Of a DNA stretch of 21,611 nt, positions 6,664-12,701 are shown piece after piece. A program made the translations under genes and the position numbers. Origin of the DNA: a virus. Positions within the stretch are counted from its first letter, which is position 1; each line of letters opens with the position of its first letter. A model generated the notes under the pieces. That model saw only the letters and a list, made by a program, of their open reading frames with translations. It had not been told where the DNA came from and searched no databases. Location: positions 1 to 21,611 of IMG/VR virus record IMGVR_UViG_3300032282_001515; one strand, given 5' to 3'.

Positions 6664-6866
6664 TCAAGCCTCATTTCCAAACCCATGACCTTTGCAAATG
6701 CCAGTGCATTTCTAAGTGTGCAGGATTTTTTGGTGCGTGATGCACTGTAGGTGGCTGATGATACAGCAGCCTCATCGCACACAGCGCGTGTGGATTTCTC
6801 CTGCCGCTTGCGCTCCTTTTCAATAACCCGAAAGAAGTCTTCGGCATTGCGAATGCGGTAGCTCAT
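6654..6866 (-). CDS. Small XRE/Cro-type helix-turn-helix regulator
   Basis: This 70-residue product begins MSYRIRNAEDFFRVIEKERK and contains a helix-turn-helix-like segment: STRAVCDEAAVSSATYSASR, followed by SCTLRNALAFAKVMGLEMRL, the standard final helix of XRE domains. It may control the early operon or a host promoter. The ATG at 6866 has a near-perfect AAGGAGG about eight bases upstream and overlaps the previous stop by four bases (ATGA); a longer upstream reading frame is just overlap. It sits inside a co-directional operon, not at a divergent switch, so it does not look like a lysogeny repressor pair. Confidence 0.75.
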   Translation of the reverse strand: MSYRIRNAEDFFRVIEKERKRQEKSTRAVCDEAAVSSATYSASRTKKSCTLRNALAFAKVMGLEMRLEWP

Positions 6867-7075
6867 TCCTCTACCTCCTTGCTCATTACAGGATCTGGGA
6901 TTTCCATTGCATTGCGCTTGCGGCGATCCGTTGGGATCTTGTCTGCCTGCCACTCGCCGCACCACTGGGTTCTTGCAACCCGTGTTGATGTTGGGTATCG
7001 CAGGCAGGTCAACGATCCACCTGTTTTTTCTTTGGTGAACTTGCAGGTAAGGCAGGTATCTGTTGCACGTTCCAT
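6863..7075 (-). CDS. Small Cys-rich, possibly zinc-binding protein
   Basis: The 70-residue product has CLTCKF at residues 8-13, SLTCLRYP at 21-28 and QWCGEWQ at 37-43. The CxxC followed by two spaced Cys suggests a four-Cys metal site of the small phage zinc-finger kind. The C-terminal third is charged and probably disordered. I know no named function. The ATG at 7075 shares one base with the GapR stop (TAATG), so translation is likely coupled, and the 3' end overlaps the XRE gene by four bases. Confidence 0.75.
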   Translation of the reverse strand: MERATDTCLTCKFTKEKTGGSLTCLRYPTSTRVARTQWCGEWQADKIPTDRRKRNAMEIPDPVMSKEVEE

Positions 7076-7356
7076 TAGTCGCTCTCTTTCGGTAGGTTGC
7101 TCTGAATTACCATCTCGATCGGTGTCATCCCGATTTCGTGCATGTACGCTGCAAGGATGGCGCTTTCCTCCTTGCGCTTGGTGTCGTCCATCTTCCGCAT
7201 TGCAATGATCTTGCGGATGATTTTCACGTCATAGCCATTGCTTTTGGCTTCGGTGTAGATGTCTTTCACATCTGTCTTCAACAGGCTGATTTCATCTTCC
7301 TGCTTTTCGATGCGCTCAACAATGCGCGCCAGTTGGTTGTTTTTCAGATCCGACAT
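7075..7356 (-). CDS. gapR: GapR-family (DUF2312) DNA-binding protein
   Basis: The 93-residue product matches GapR/DUF2312: NQLARIVERIEKQEDEISLL, then DIYTEAKSNGYDVKIIRKII, then AMRKMDD and ILAAYMHEIGMTP. In Caulobacter GapR is a nucleoid-associated protein that clamps overtwisted DNA ahead of forks and stimulates topoisomerases. The family is centred on Alphaproteobacteria and their phages, hence the host inference. A phage copy could support fast fork movement on phage DNA or displace host GapR. A GAGGT about seven to nine bases before the ATG supports the start. The C-terminus (MVIQSNLPKESD) is longer than I remember for the short family members. It lies four bases downstream of the DUF6378 gene. 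Confidence 0.9.
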   Translation of the reverse strand: MSDLKNNQLARIVERIEKQEDEISLLKTDVKDIYTEAKSNGYDVKIIRKIIAMRKMDDTKRKEESAILAAYMHEIGMTPIEMVIQSNLPKESD

Positions 7357-7360
7357 TTCA

Positions 7361-7642
7361 TTACCTCACTTCTTGATTTACCTGGTCCAACTCGCGCACC
7401 ACTAGTGCCGCATACCCGATAATGTCTAGCCAGTGATCTGTCTCATAGGCATTGCCGCTTAGGATGCGAGCAATCTTCTGCTCAATCATCTCTAATGATT
7501 CCTGCATGTATTCCGGCATGTCCGCCCAATTAGGACTAGTCCTTATAAGGCTTTTCAATCTCTGTGACATTGCAGACTGTACTGAGTACGATCCGTGCGT
7601 CTTCTCTCGGCTCTGCAAGATACCCTCTATAGTCTGGTCCAT
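7361..7642 (-). CDS. DUF6378-like phage protein
   Basis: The 93-residue product carries GILQSREKTHGSY, the segment EYMQESLEMIEQKIARILSG and DHWLDIIGYAALVVREL, the pattern of the phage DUF6378 family (EMI..KI.RIL.G, then D.W.DI.GYA.LV). The function of the family is not known to me; the helical His/Glu/Asp pattern recalls small all-alpha NTP-pyrophosphatase folds, but that is speculation. The start at 7642 has GGAAAG about eight to nine bases upstream and is required by the conserved N-terminus. It lies 107 bases inside the end of the DnaA-like gene in another frame, an unusually long overlap. A 12-base perfect palindrome, AGGACTAGTCCT (7532-7543), spans the upstream gene's stop codon. Confidence 0.8.
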   Translation of the reverse strand: MDQTIEGILQSREKTHGSYSVQSAMSQRLKSLIRTSPNWADMPEYMQESLEMIEQKIARILSGNAYETDHWLDIIGYAALVVRELDQVNQEVR

Positions 7643-8174
7643 TTCGTTCTTTCCATTTTCTAACACCGTGGATGACAGTTGTATGGTCTCTCCCGCAGAT
7701 ACGCCCTGTCTCCGCATATCCGTATCCATTTGAGACAAGAGCAAAGAAAACTTCTGATCTGGCTCTAACGATTGGTCCATGTCTTCCTTGCCCCCTGATT
7801 ATGTCCCATGTCATATCCCGCTTTCGAAGGATTGGCAGAATAATCCGCCTGATCCTGTCTCGCTTCAAACCCCGTGTAATCAGTAGATCATCCCTACTGA
7901 ACTCTCTGAACGGCTCTGGTTCTGGCTCATATTCAACTGTTGTCTCTACCTGTAGCAGTTCCTCCTGTTGTATTATCTCTGGGATCGCAATCACCATCAT
8001 GACCTCTGATATTGATTCTTGCGGTTGAACTGGCTTTGGTCCGTTTAGCCGCGCCTTGACGCTTTTGTAATGATCCTGCCAAGCTCCTACCTGAAATTCT
8101 CCACTAGGTATCGCCGTGCCTCGCGCATTGTCTTTGTGTGTTTCAAGTCCCCGTTCCAACTGAGCGCCCTCCAT
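7536..8174 (-). CDS. DnaA domain IV (DnaA-box-binding) protein without the ATPase domain
   Basis: The 212-residue product ends in a DnaA C-terminal DNA-binding domain (about residues 105-178). RARSEVFFALVSNGYGYAET and the signature GRDHTTVIHG (161-170) match the helix-turn-helix of bacterial DnaA (GRDHTTVxHA). There is no AAA+ domain; the first 100 residues are acidic and low in structure, with EPEPEPF. It could bind DnaA boxes in phage or host DNA, either starting phage replication or competing with host initiation. The ATG at 8174 has AAGGTGAG upstream. The gene overlaps the previous gene by 88 bases and the next by 107, but both overlaps lie outside the DNA-binding domain. Confidence 0.85.
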   Translation of the reverse strand: MEGAQLERGLETHKDNARGTAIPSGEFQVGAWQDHYKSVKARLNGPKPVQPQESISEVMMVIAIPEIIQQEELLQVETTVEYEPEPEPFREFSRDDLLITRGLKRDRIRRIILPILRKRDMTWDIIRGQGRHGPIVRARSEVFFALVSNGYGYAETGRICGRDHTTVIHGVRKWKERNGPDYRGYLAEPREDARIVLSTVCNVTEIEKPYKD

Positions 8175-8278
8175 ATTTTTCTCACCTTGCTTTGCTGTAT
8201 CCAGCCAATTTGCCTGTTAAAGTATTTGACGGAATACACACCGTCAAATCCAATCTCACATGTAATTGGTCTAATCAT
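8087..8278 (-). CDS. Small conserved-looking phage protein (63 residues)
   Basis: The product starts MIRPITCEIGFDGVYSVKYF and ends with a basic helical segment, TMREARRYLVENFR, with IWRALSWNGDLKHTKT in the middle. I cannot assign a family; small basic phage proteins of this kind are often DNA or host-factor binders. An AGGGGG about six to eight bases before the ATG at 8278 supports it, and the upstream 30-residue gene ends one base before that start, so coupled translation is likely. Its last 88 bases are also coding in another frame for the N-terminus of the DnaA-like protein. Confidence 0.65.
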   Translation of the reverse strand: MIRPITCEIGFDGVYSVKYFNRQIGWIQQSKVRKIWRALSWNGDLKHTKTMREARRYLVENFR

Positions 8279-8279
8279 C

Positions 8280-8372
8280 TCAGCCCCCTATCATTATGCA
8301 GAAGACAAAGATTGACCCGATGGCAGTCAGTGCTGCGCAGACATTGGCGATTTCGTAGATTACCGTTTTCAT
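8280..8372 (-). CDS. 30-residue single-span membrane peptide
   Basis: This minus-strand frame encodes a short polar start (MKTVIYEIANV) followed by one hydrophobic stretch (CAALTAIGSIFVFCIMIGG), that is, one membrane helix with almost nothing outside. The start is preceded by GGGGTCAA four bases upstream, the arrangement found before three other genes here. It ends one base before the next start codon, so it fits the operon exactly. A holin-like, superinfection or membrane-stress peptide are all possible; nothing in the sequence decides. It is too short for default gene finders. Confidence 0.6.
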   Translation of the reverse strand: MKTVIYEIANVCAALTAIGSIFVFCIMIGG

Positions 8373-8393
8373 CGTTTTGACCCCGTGTTTTTG

Positions 8394-8531
8394 CTACGTC
8401 TCAAAGTAGTCCCTAATTACTTCCCAAATCGTTAACCCGATGAACAAAATCGCCCCATTGCACCCAATCACAATGACGCCTGTGAACATGGTTGCCGCAA
8501 TGTTAAGCAGTGCCAGTTGGTAATCAGTCAT
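8394..8531 (-). CDS. 45-residue single-span membrane peptide
   Basis: The frame encodes MTDYQLALLNIAATMF, a hydrophobic segment (TGVIVIGCNGAILFIGLTIW) and a charged end, EVIRDYFET. The ATG at 8531 overlaps the stop of the upstream gene by four bases (ATGA), and AGGAGG lies eight bases upstream, one of the best ribosome sites in the window. That strongly supports translation. With the 30-residue peptide downstream it forms a pair of tiny membrane proteins inside the early operon, far from the lytic transglycosylase, so a host-takeover role is as likely as lysis. The function is unknown. Confidence 0.75.
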   Translation of the reverse strand: MTDYQLALLNIAATMFTGVIVIGCNGAILFIGLTIWEVIRDYFET

Positions 8532-8725
8532 TGCTTGGCCTCCTGCGCATCAGCAACACAAACCAAATGAGCCTCAACAGCACCAAGGTATCCAAGCTGG
8601 TGCAGCGCTTCTTTTTGCCTAACAAGCTTGCCTGTTGTCAGATTGCAGATTGGGCAACGCTGGTGCAGCATTGGCCTGTTGAATTGCAGCCGCAACATCG
8701 GCCTGCTCAAACTAGCAACTTTCAT
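8528..8725 (-). CDS. Small protein with a CxxC motif (65 residues)
   Basis: The product starts MKVASLSRPMLRLQFNRPML and contains HQRCPICNLTTGKLVRQKEA, with a single CPIC knuckle near residue 23, then a helical end with one more Cys (HLVCVADAQEAKQ). A half zinc site or a dimeric metal site is possible. The ATG at 8725 lies three bases after GGGGTCGA, the variant start motif of this operon. An in-frame extension to 8842 exists but would lie inside the upstream gene. It overlaps that upstream gene by 14 bases and the 45-residue gene by four. Confidence 0.65.
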   Translation of the reverse strand: MKVASLSRPMLRLQFNRPMLHQRCPICNLTTGKLVRQKEALHQLGYLGAVEAHLVCVADAQEAKQ

Positions 8726-8924
8726 AAATCGACCCCAATGCTGTCTTGAGAACACGGATTCGATCATCTTCACTGCCGCAATCTTGCACTGCCTTAATGA
8801 TTGCGCGTTCCAGTTCATTGACCCGCTGCTCCAATGTGTCACAGAGTTGTTCGGCCATTAGATATTGCTGATGCCAGCGATCTTCCTGCTGCGCCCAATA
8901 ATGTAGCTGGCTCATTTTGGACAT
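8712..8924 (-). CDS. Small coiled-coil-like early protein (70 residues)
   Basis: The product is helical and charged: HYWAQQEDRWHQQYLMAEQ, then LCDTLEQRVNELERAIIKAV, then DDRIRVLKTALGSIYES. Heptad-like spacing of Leu/Val suggests a short coiled coil, so a dimeric adaptor is plausible. I recognise no family. The ATG at 8924 has GGAGGG about six to seven bases upstream; an ATG nine bases further in is less well placed. It overlaps the upstream gene by 13 bases and the next by 14. Confidence 0.7.
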   Translation of the reverse strand: MSKMSQLHYWAQQEDRWHQQYLMAEQLCDTLEQRVNELERAIIKAVQDCGSEDDRIRVLKTALGSIYESC

Positions 8925-9094
8925 TGCAGACCCTCCATCATGTCCTTAAACCGCTTGATGTGAATCATCAGCTCTTTGTAATGGCGTTCCTGTGCTGCCT
9001 TATCAGTGGCGTAATAAACCAGCAAAGAGCAATCCGCGATGTCTCGCGCCACCCCTTGCAGCTTGATATATTCAACTGGAAATTCGCTCTTCAT
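8912..9094 (-). CDS. First gene of the early operon, small helical protein (60 residues)
   Basis: The product runs MKSEFPVEYIKLQGVARDIA, CSLLVYYATDKAAQERHYKE and IHIKRFKDMMEGLQCPK. It is helical and basic at the end, with no recognised domain. The ATG at 9094 is preceded by GGGGGTCAA at three bases, not by a classical AGGAGG. It is the first gene after the terminator and candidate promoter, so its product would be among the earliest made; small early phage proteins often modify host functions, but no target can be named here. Confidence 0.7.
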   Translation of the reverse strand: MKSEFPVEYIKLQGVARDIADCSLLVYYATDKAAQERHYKELMIHIKRFKDMMEGLQCPK

Positions 9095-9143
9095 CGGTTG
9101 ACCCCCGTTGATGGGCAGTGCGAATCACCAGCCCATGTAAAAT

Positions 9144-9172
9144 AGATTATTAGGCACAAATGTTTTTGTAAA
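9144..9172 (-). promoter_or_regulatory. Candidate early promoter
   Basis: On the minus strand TTTACA (9167-9172) and TAATCT (9144-9149) are 17 bases apart, immediately behind the terminator tail and about 50 bases before the first early start codon. The -35 is close to consensus, while the -10 matches only partly, with other AT-rich hexamers beside it. Position is stronger evidence than sequence: an early promoter is needed between the terminator and this operon. Confidence 0.4.
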
Positions 9173-9217
9173 CAGAAAAATGGCGGCTGCGGAATATTTT
9201 TCCACAGACCGCCATTT
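9172..9217 (-). terminator. Intrinsic terminator after the virion operon
   Basis: On the minus strand AAATGGCGG (9209-9217) pairs with CCGCCATTT (9178-9186). The stem continues through CTGTGG/CCGCAG with one bulged T, and the loop is A/T-rich. TTTTTCTGTTT follows at once. It starts about 20 bases after the stop of the last virion gene, so it ends late transcription before the early operon. Confidence 0.85.
9198..9206 (+). promoter_or_regulatory. Possible DnaA box
   Basis: TTTTCCACA fits the DnaA-box consensus TTWTNCACA. It lies in the terminator hairpin just upstream of the operon encoding a DnaA domain IV protein, so autoregulation or initiator binding is possible. A single 9-base match that is also part of a hairpin could be chance. 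Confidence 0.3.
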
Positions 9218-9236
9218 ATCGTTAATAATCAGTTAC

Positions 9237-10961
9237 TTACTGATTCATCTCGTCTTCCTTGGATCCGCGAATTGCCTGCCCTCCAAGAAGCCCTGTTACC
9301 TCTCGGCTATAAGGCTGGGCATACCAGGCACGGGATGCAAGATAAGGCAGACCAAGAGCAGTGATAGGCTCTAGAGCAGCAACTCCAAGCCCCTGCGCCG
9401 TACCAGCCGCAGCCGCAGCCGGAGCGCCACGTTTGCCGCCTGTCAGCAGGTCTTGATAGAATGACCGCTGCGCTGTTCCTGAGTTTGGCACGGGATCAGG
9501 GATAATCGCTGCACCAGCCCTTACAAGATTGGTGAAGTCATCCTGTCCCTCAACCCATCGTGTTGGATCGCGGCCTCTAACAACAGATGCAATCTGCTGA
9601 GCAGGGATAAACCCTGTATTGAGTTTCTCATTTCCTGCCCGAGCCATTGCATCCTCAACCCGGCTGAAGATTGCATATCTCTGGTTTAGGTTCTGCCATG
9701 CTTGCCGCAACTCAGGTGATTCGGTCGAACGCTCCATAGCTCCAGCAAGTGATTGCTGAAGACCTTGCAACGCCTGCGTATAATAGCCAGACGATGGATC
9801 AGTTGAACGGGATGCCTTTGCAATCTCTTCTGACAGTTCACTTTGAAGCCGGTGATATGTCCGCCCTTCACCAGTGCGTTCTCCAGTTGCAAAGCGTAAG
9901 ACCTCATCGCGCCGTGCATTCCAAACAGGCTTAATCGTGTCTGGGAACCCGACAACGTAGTTGCTTTCAATGCGTCCAAGATCATTGAAAAGCTGCTCAT
10001 CACCTCTGATGTTAGTCTGACGCTCTAAGGCATTATATTCGCGCCCAAAGCTGCGACGTGCATTTGTAAGCACTTCAGGTGTGGCTATATCGCTCTCAAT
10101 TCCAGCACGGCGCAGGATAGAGCCAGTGAACGCTCTCTGCGTCAGATCCTCTTGCCTAGCAACCGCTGGTGCAGATGTTGGCAGATATTTCATCACACTC
10201 TCAACCATTTGAGGTGCCCCGGTCTCTAACTGTTGGGCCGGAGACAACGGTATTCCCTGCTGCTGCAAGACATTAATATTGGCCTGGCGCACCTCACCAG
10301 GAGCCGCAAACATGTTCTGCGGCCTAGCCATAAATGGTAGCGCCCCAGACGCGATTCCAAGCGGCAATGCAACAGCTTCAGGCGCACCCATCTCACGGGC
10401 TGTCTGTGCTGTTCCTGCGCTGATGGTTCCAGCCGCTGTCTGTGCTGCCGGTGCTTCAGCAAGCGTCTGCGCAATGCCTTGACCAACGGTCCTTGGTGTC
10501 AGCGAACGGGATAACAAGCCAGCGCCTCCAGCCCCTGTAAGAGCCTCTGCCCCAGACTTGATCGCACCTTGGACAACGCGCTCTGTTGACGTTTGAGGTT
10601 GAGGCAAACCGGCATATGTCATCAACTGTTCAAGCGCCTGTGAAGGCAATGGACCTTGCTGTGCATTGGATGGTGAGACAAGGTTTTTCAATCCACGATA
10701 ACCGCTCACGGCAAGATCAGACAATGGGCCAGCAAGTGCCGCAGATGTAGCGCCAGCAACAAACCCAGGGATAGCGCCAACGCCCATCATAGGAGCGCCA
10801 GCAGCAGCCCCAAGAGCACCGCCAGCCATGATAGGACCAAGAGAGCGCGCAGTTAGCCCAGCCTGCCTTTGCAGGTCTCCCATGATCGAGCGTTCCATGC
10901 CCTGCCCAATCTTCTCGCGCTCTTTTGCGATTAGGGCATCAAGATCAATTTTGTCAGCCAT
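9237..10961 (-). CDS. Putative internal virion / DNA-ejection protein (574 residues)
   Basis: This large Ala/Gly/Gln-rich protein has an N-terminal amphipathic start (KIDLDALIAKEREKIGQGM), Gly/Ala-rich hydrophobic stretches at about residues 40-85 and 135-220, a helical middle (RRSFGREYNALERQTNIRG, QSELSEEIAKASRS) and a hydrophobic Ala-rich stretch near the C-terminus (GAPAAAAAGTAQGLGVAALE). Such membrane-active, low-complexity proteins between tail and replication genes are typical of ejection or pilot proteins of short-tailed phages, which leave the virion and span the cell envelope. I assign no named family. Start TAATG-coupled to the upstream gene, with AGGGGG about six to eight bases before the ATG. 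It is the last gene of the virion operon, followed by a terminator. Confidence 0.65.
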   Translation of the reverse strand: MADKIDLDALIAKEREKIGQGMERSIMGDLQRQAGLTARSLGPIMAGGALGAAAGAPMMGVGAIPGFVAGATSAALAGPLSDLAVSGYRGLKNLVSPSNAQQGPLPSQALEQLMTYAGLPQPQTSTERVVQGAIKSGAEALTGAGGAGLLSRSLTPRTVGQGIAQTLAEAPAAQTAAGTISAGTAQTAREMGAPEAVALPLGIASGALPFMARPQNMFAAPGEVRQANINVLQQQGIPLSPAQQLETGAPQMVESVMKYLPTSAPAVARQEDLTQRAFTGSILRRAGIESDIATPEVLTNARRSFGREYNALERQTNIRGDEQLFNDLGRIESNYVVGFPDTIKPVWNARRDEVLRFATGERTGEGRTYHRLQSELSEEIAKASRSTDPSSGYYTQALQGLQQSLAGAMERSTESPELRQAWQNLNQRYAIFSRVEDAMARAGNEKLNTGFIPAQQIASVVRGRDPTRWVEGQDDFTNLVRAGAAIIPDPVPNSGTAQRSFYQDLLTGGKRGAPAAAAAGTAQGLGVAALEPITALGLPYLASRAWYAQPYSREVTGLLGGQAIRGSKEDEMNQ

Positions 10962-12676
10962 TATCGCCCCCTATTGATTTGAGACATACGCGCCAGCAAT
11001 TCTGCCTTTTCACGCTCGCTCAGTTTTGTTGTGTCGAGCATATAGAGATCAGCAGCAGACATTGATTTGATCCGGTCAACCATTGCTGGTTCATATGGCT
11101 TAAATTCTAAGCCAGCTTTCTTAGCGCCAGGACCAGCGTTAACAATCATTGATTGCATAGCACTTTCTCTGGATCTGCGTTTTTGGTCAACCACGCGTGG
11201 ATCATCTGATGGCTGGGGAAAATACTTGATTATTTCGTTATTCATTTCTTCGCCGCCAATTGCAGCACCTGATTCTTGACGCAGATTTGCAGTCACCCAG
11301 TCGCGCTGAGCCTGCTTGTAACTCTGTCGCTCTGGGCTTTCTAAGTACCCCGCATATGGTCCAAGTTTTTGACCAATTGTTGTTTCCCCAAACCCTGCTT
11401 TTGAAGCTGCCGTTGGATCAAGTGGATCAATGACTTTGGAGGCATTAATCATGCGTGAAGCAAAGCCAGTGGCTTTCCCTTGTGTTTCAGTGAGTGGCTT
11501 TTCTTCTACCGGCGGCCTTGCAATCACAACAGGCTTTGTCGTCCCAGGTGCAGGTGCTGTCTGAGGAATTGGCATCATAGGACCAGCAACAACAGCAGGT
11601 TGCCCCGCGACAGGCGGTGCCAGATACTGGTTGACCGCAGCCTGACTTGTCGGATCATAGCCAGGTTGGGCATATAAGGGCACATTAGTCGTTGCAGCCA
11701 TTGGAGCAGCAGCAGCAGGAGCCGCCACAGGAGCGGCAACAGGAGGCGCTGCGGCAGGTGCAGCAGCAGCAGGCATTGGCGGAACATTTATCGGCTTTGG
11801 CTCAAGCACACCTTGCGGCAATGGGGGCGATACCCACTGGTATTCCATCTGCTTTGTTTCAGGGTTAAATCCCTGAACCATTTTTGGTCCATAAAGATTG
11901 TTATATGCCTGCACATACTCAGGCGTTGATGCCAAAGCAGGATTGCGCTGTGCTGTAATAATCATAGCCCTATCACGCTCTTCCAAACCTCCTTGAGGCT
12001 TTTGAAGCAGCGATTGCATTGCAAGAGATGGGTTTGCCTCAACCACATCTTTAATTGACTTTGGAACATCAGGGTTATCTTTGACGCTCTTTGCAAACTG
12101 TTCAACAGCAAGACGTGTCCGTTCAGCTTCAGACTCGTTACGCCTCATTTCCTGGATCTTCAGGAGATTTGACTCTTGCCCATACGGATTTGCTGCACGT
12201 TGAGCCACAATCTGCTGATTGATACCCATCAACTGCGATCCAGCAATGCCACTTGGATCGTAGCCAAAACGTGCCTTGTAAGCCTCTGGGTCTTTTGCCA
12301 GTTCGCTAAGTTGCTTCTGACTCTCAAGCATTTGTTGCTTTTCAGCCATCTGCTGACGCATCAAATTTCCCTGAACAATGTTGTAAGCTTGCGTCTGCAT
12401 GTTTGAGCCAACACTGCCCAACTGCCCCAGCTTCTCAGCCCTCTGCGCACCCGTCTGCCTCTGCCCCGCAGCCAGCAGCGTCGATCCAAGCTGCCCAAGC
12501 ATCGACAACCCAAGACGTCGCTGGTCTTCGGGAGATAGCATTGCCATCATGTCCTGCTGCTGCCCGGCAGTCGGCGCAGCGCCGCCTCCCAACAACCCGC
12601 TCAAGCCGGACCAAACGTCGCTGCCAAACTTACCAGCGGAACCAAGAAGCCCACCACCGATTTCTTCATCAGCCAT
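10961..12676 (-). CDS. Putative internal virion / structural protein with Pro-Ala linker (571 residues)
   Basis: The N-terminus is Gly-rich (EEIGGGLLGSAGKF), followed by Gln/Met-rich helices. Residues about 305-400 form a Pro/Ala/Val linker (PPMPAAAAPAAAPPVAAPVA). The C-terminal domain contains RDWVTANLRQESGAAIGGEE and YFPQPSDDPRVVDQKRRSRE, a block recurring in phage structural proteins (F...L.RESGAAI...E, then YFP..GD...V..K...R). It probably belongs to the same internal or ejection set as the next gene. The start is the ATG at 12676 with GGAGG about nine bases upstream, not the in-frame codon at 12691. The linker may let globular ends pass through a narrow channel (inference). Confidence 0.7.
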   Translation of the reverse strand: MADEEIGGGLLGSAGKFGSDVWSGLSGLLGGGAAPTAGQQQDMMAMLSPEDQRRLGLSMLGQLGSTLLAAGQRQTGAQRAEKLGQLGSVGSNMQTQAYNIVQGNLMRQQMAEKQQMLESQKQLSELAKDPEAYKARFGYDPSGIAGSQLMGINQQIVAQRAANPYGQESNLLKIQEMRRNESEAERTRLAVEQFAKSVKDNPDVPKSIKDVVEANPSLAMQSLLQKPQGGLEERDRAMIITAQRNPALASTPEYVQAYNNLYGPKMVQGFNPETKQMEYQWVSPPLPQGVLEPKPINVPPMPAAAAPAAAPPVAAPVAAPAAAAPMAATTNVPLYAQPGYDPTSQAAVNQYLAPPVAGQPAVVAGPMMPIPQTAPAPGTTKPVVIARPPVEEKPLTETQGKATGFASRMINASKVIDPLDPTAASKAGFGETTIGQKLGPYAGYLESPERQSYKQAQRDWVTANLRQESGAAIGGEEMNNEIIKYFPQPSDDPRVVDQKRRSRESAMQSMIVNAGPGAKKAGLEFKPYEPAMVDRIKSMSAADLYMLDTTKLSEREKAELLARMSQINRGR

Positions 12677-12701
12677 TTTTACGGCCTCCAATTAAATGCT
12701 G

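Noticed and set aside
6654-6866. Lysogeny repressor or lysogenic lifestyle
   Set aside because: The XRE-type protein is small, co-directional and inside an operon; no integrase, divergent promoter pair or attachment site is visible in this window.
7532-7543. AGGACTAGTCCT perfect palindrome as an operator
   Set aside because: A single 12-base palindrome inside two overlapping coding frames with no second copy noticed; likely chance.
8280-8531. Naming the two small membrane peptides as holins
   Set aside because: They lie in the early operon away from any lysis enzyme, have a single span each, and show no specific holin signature.
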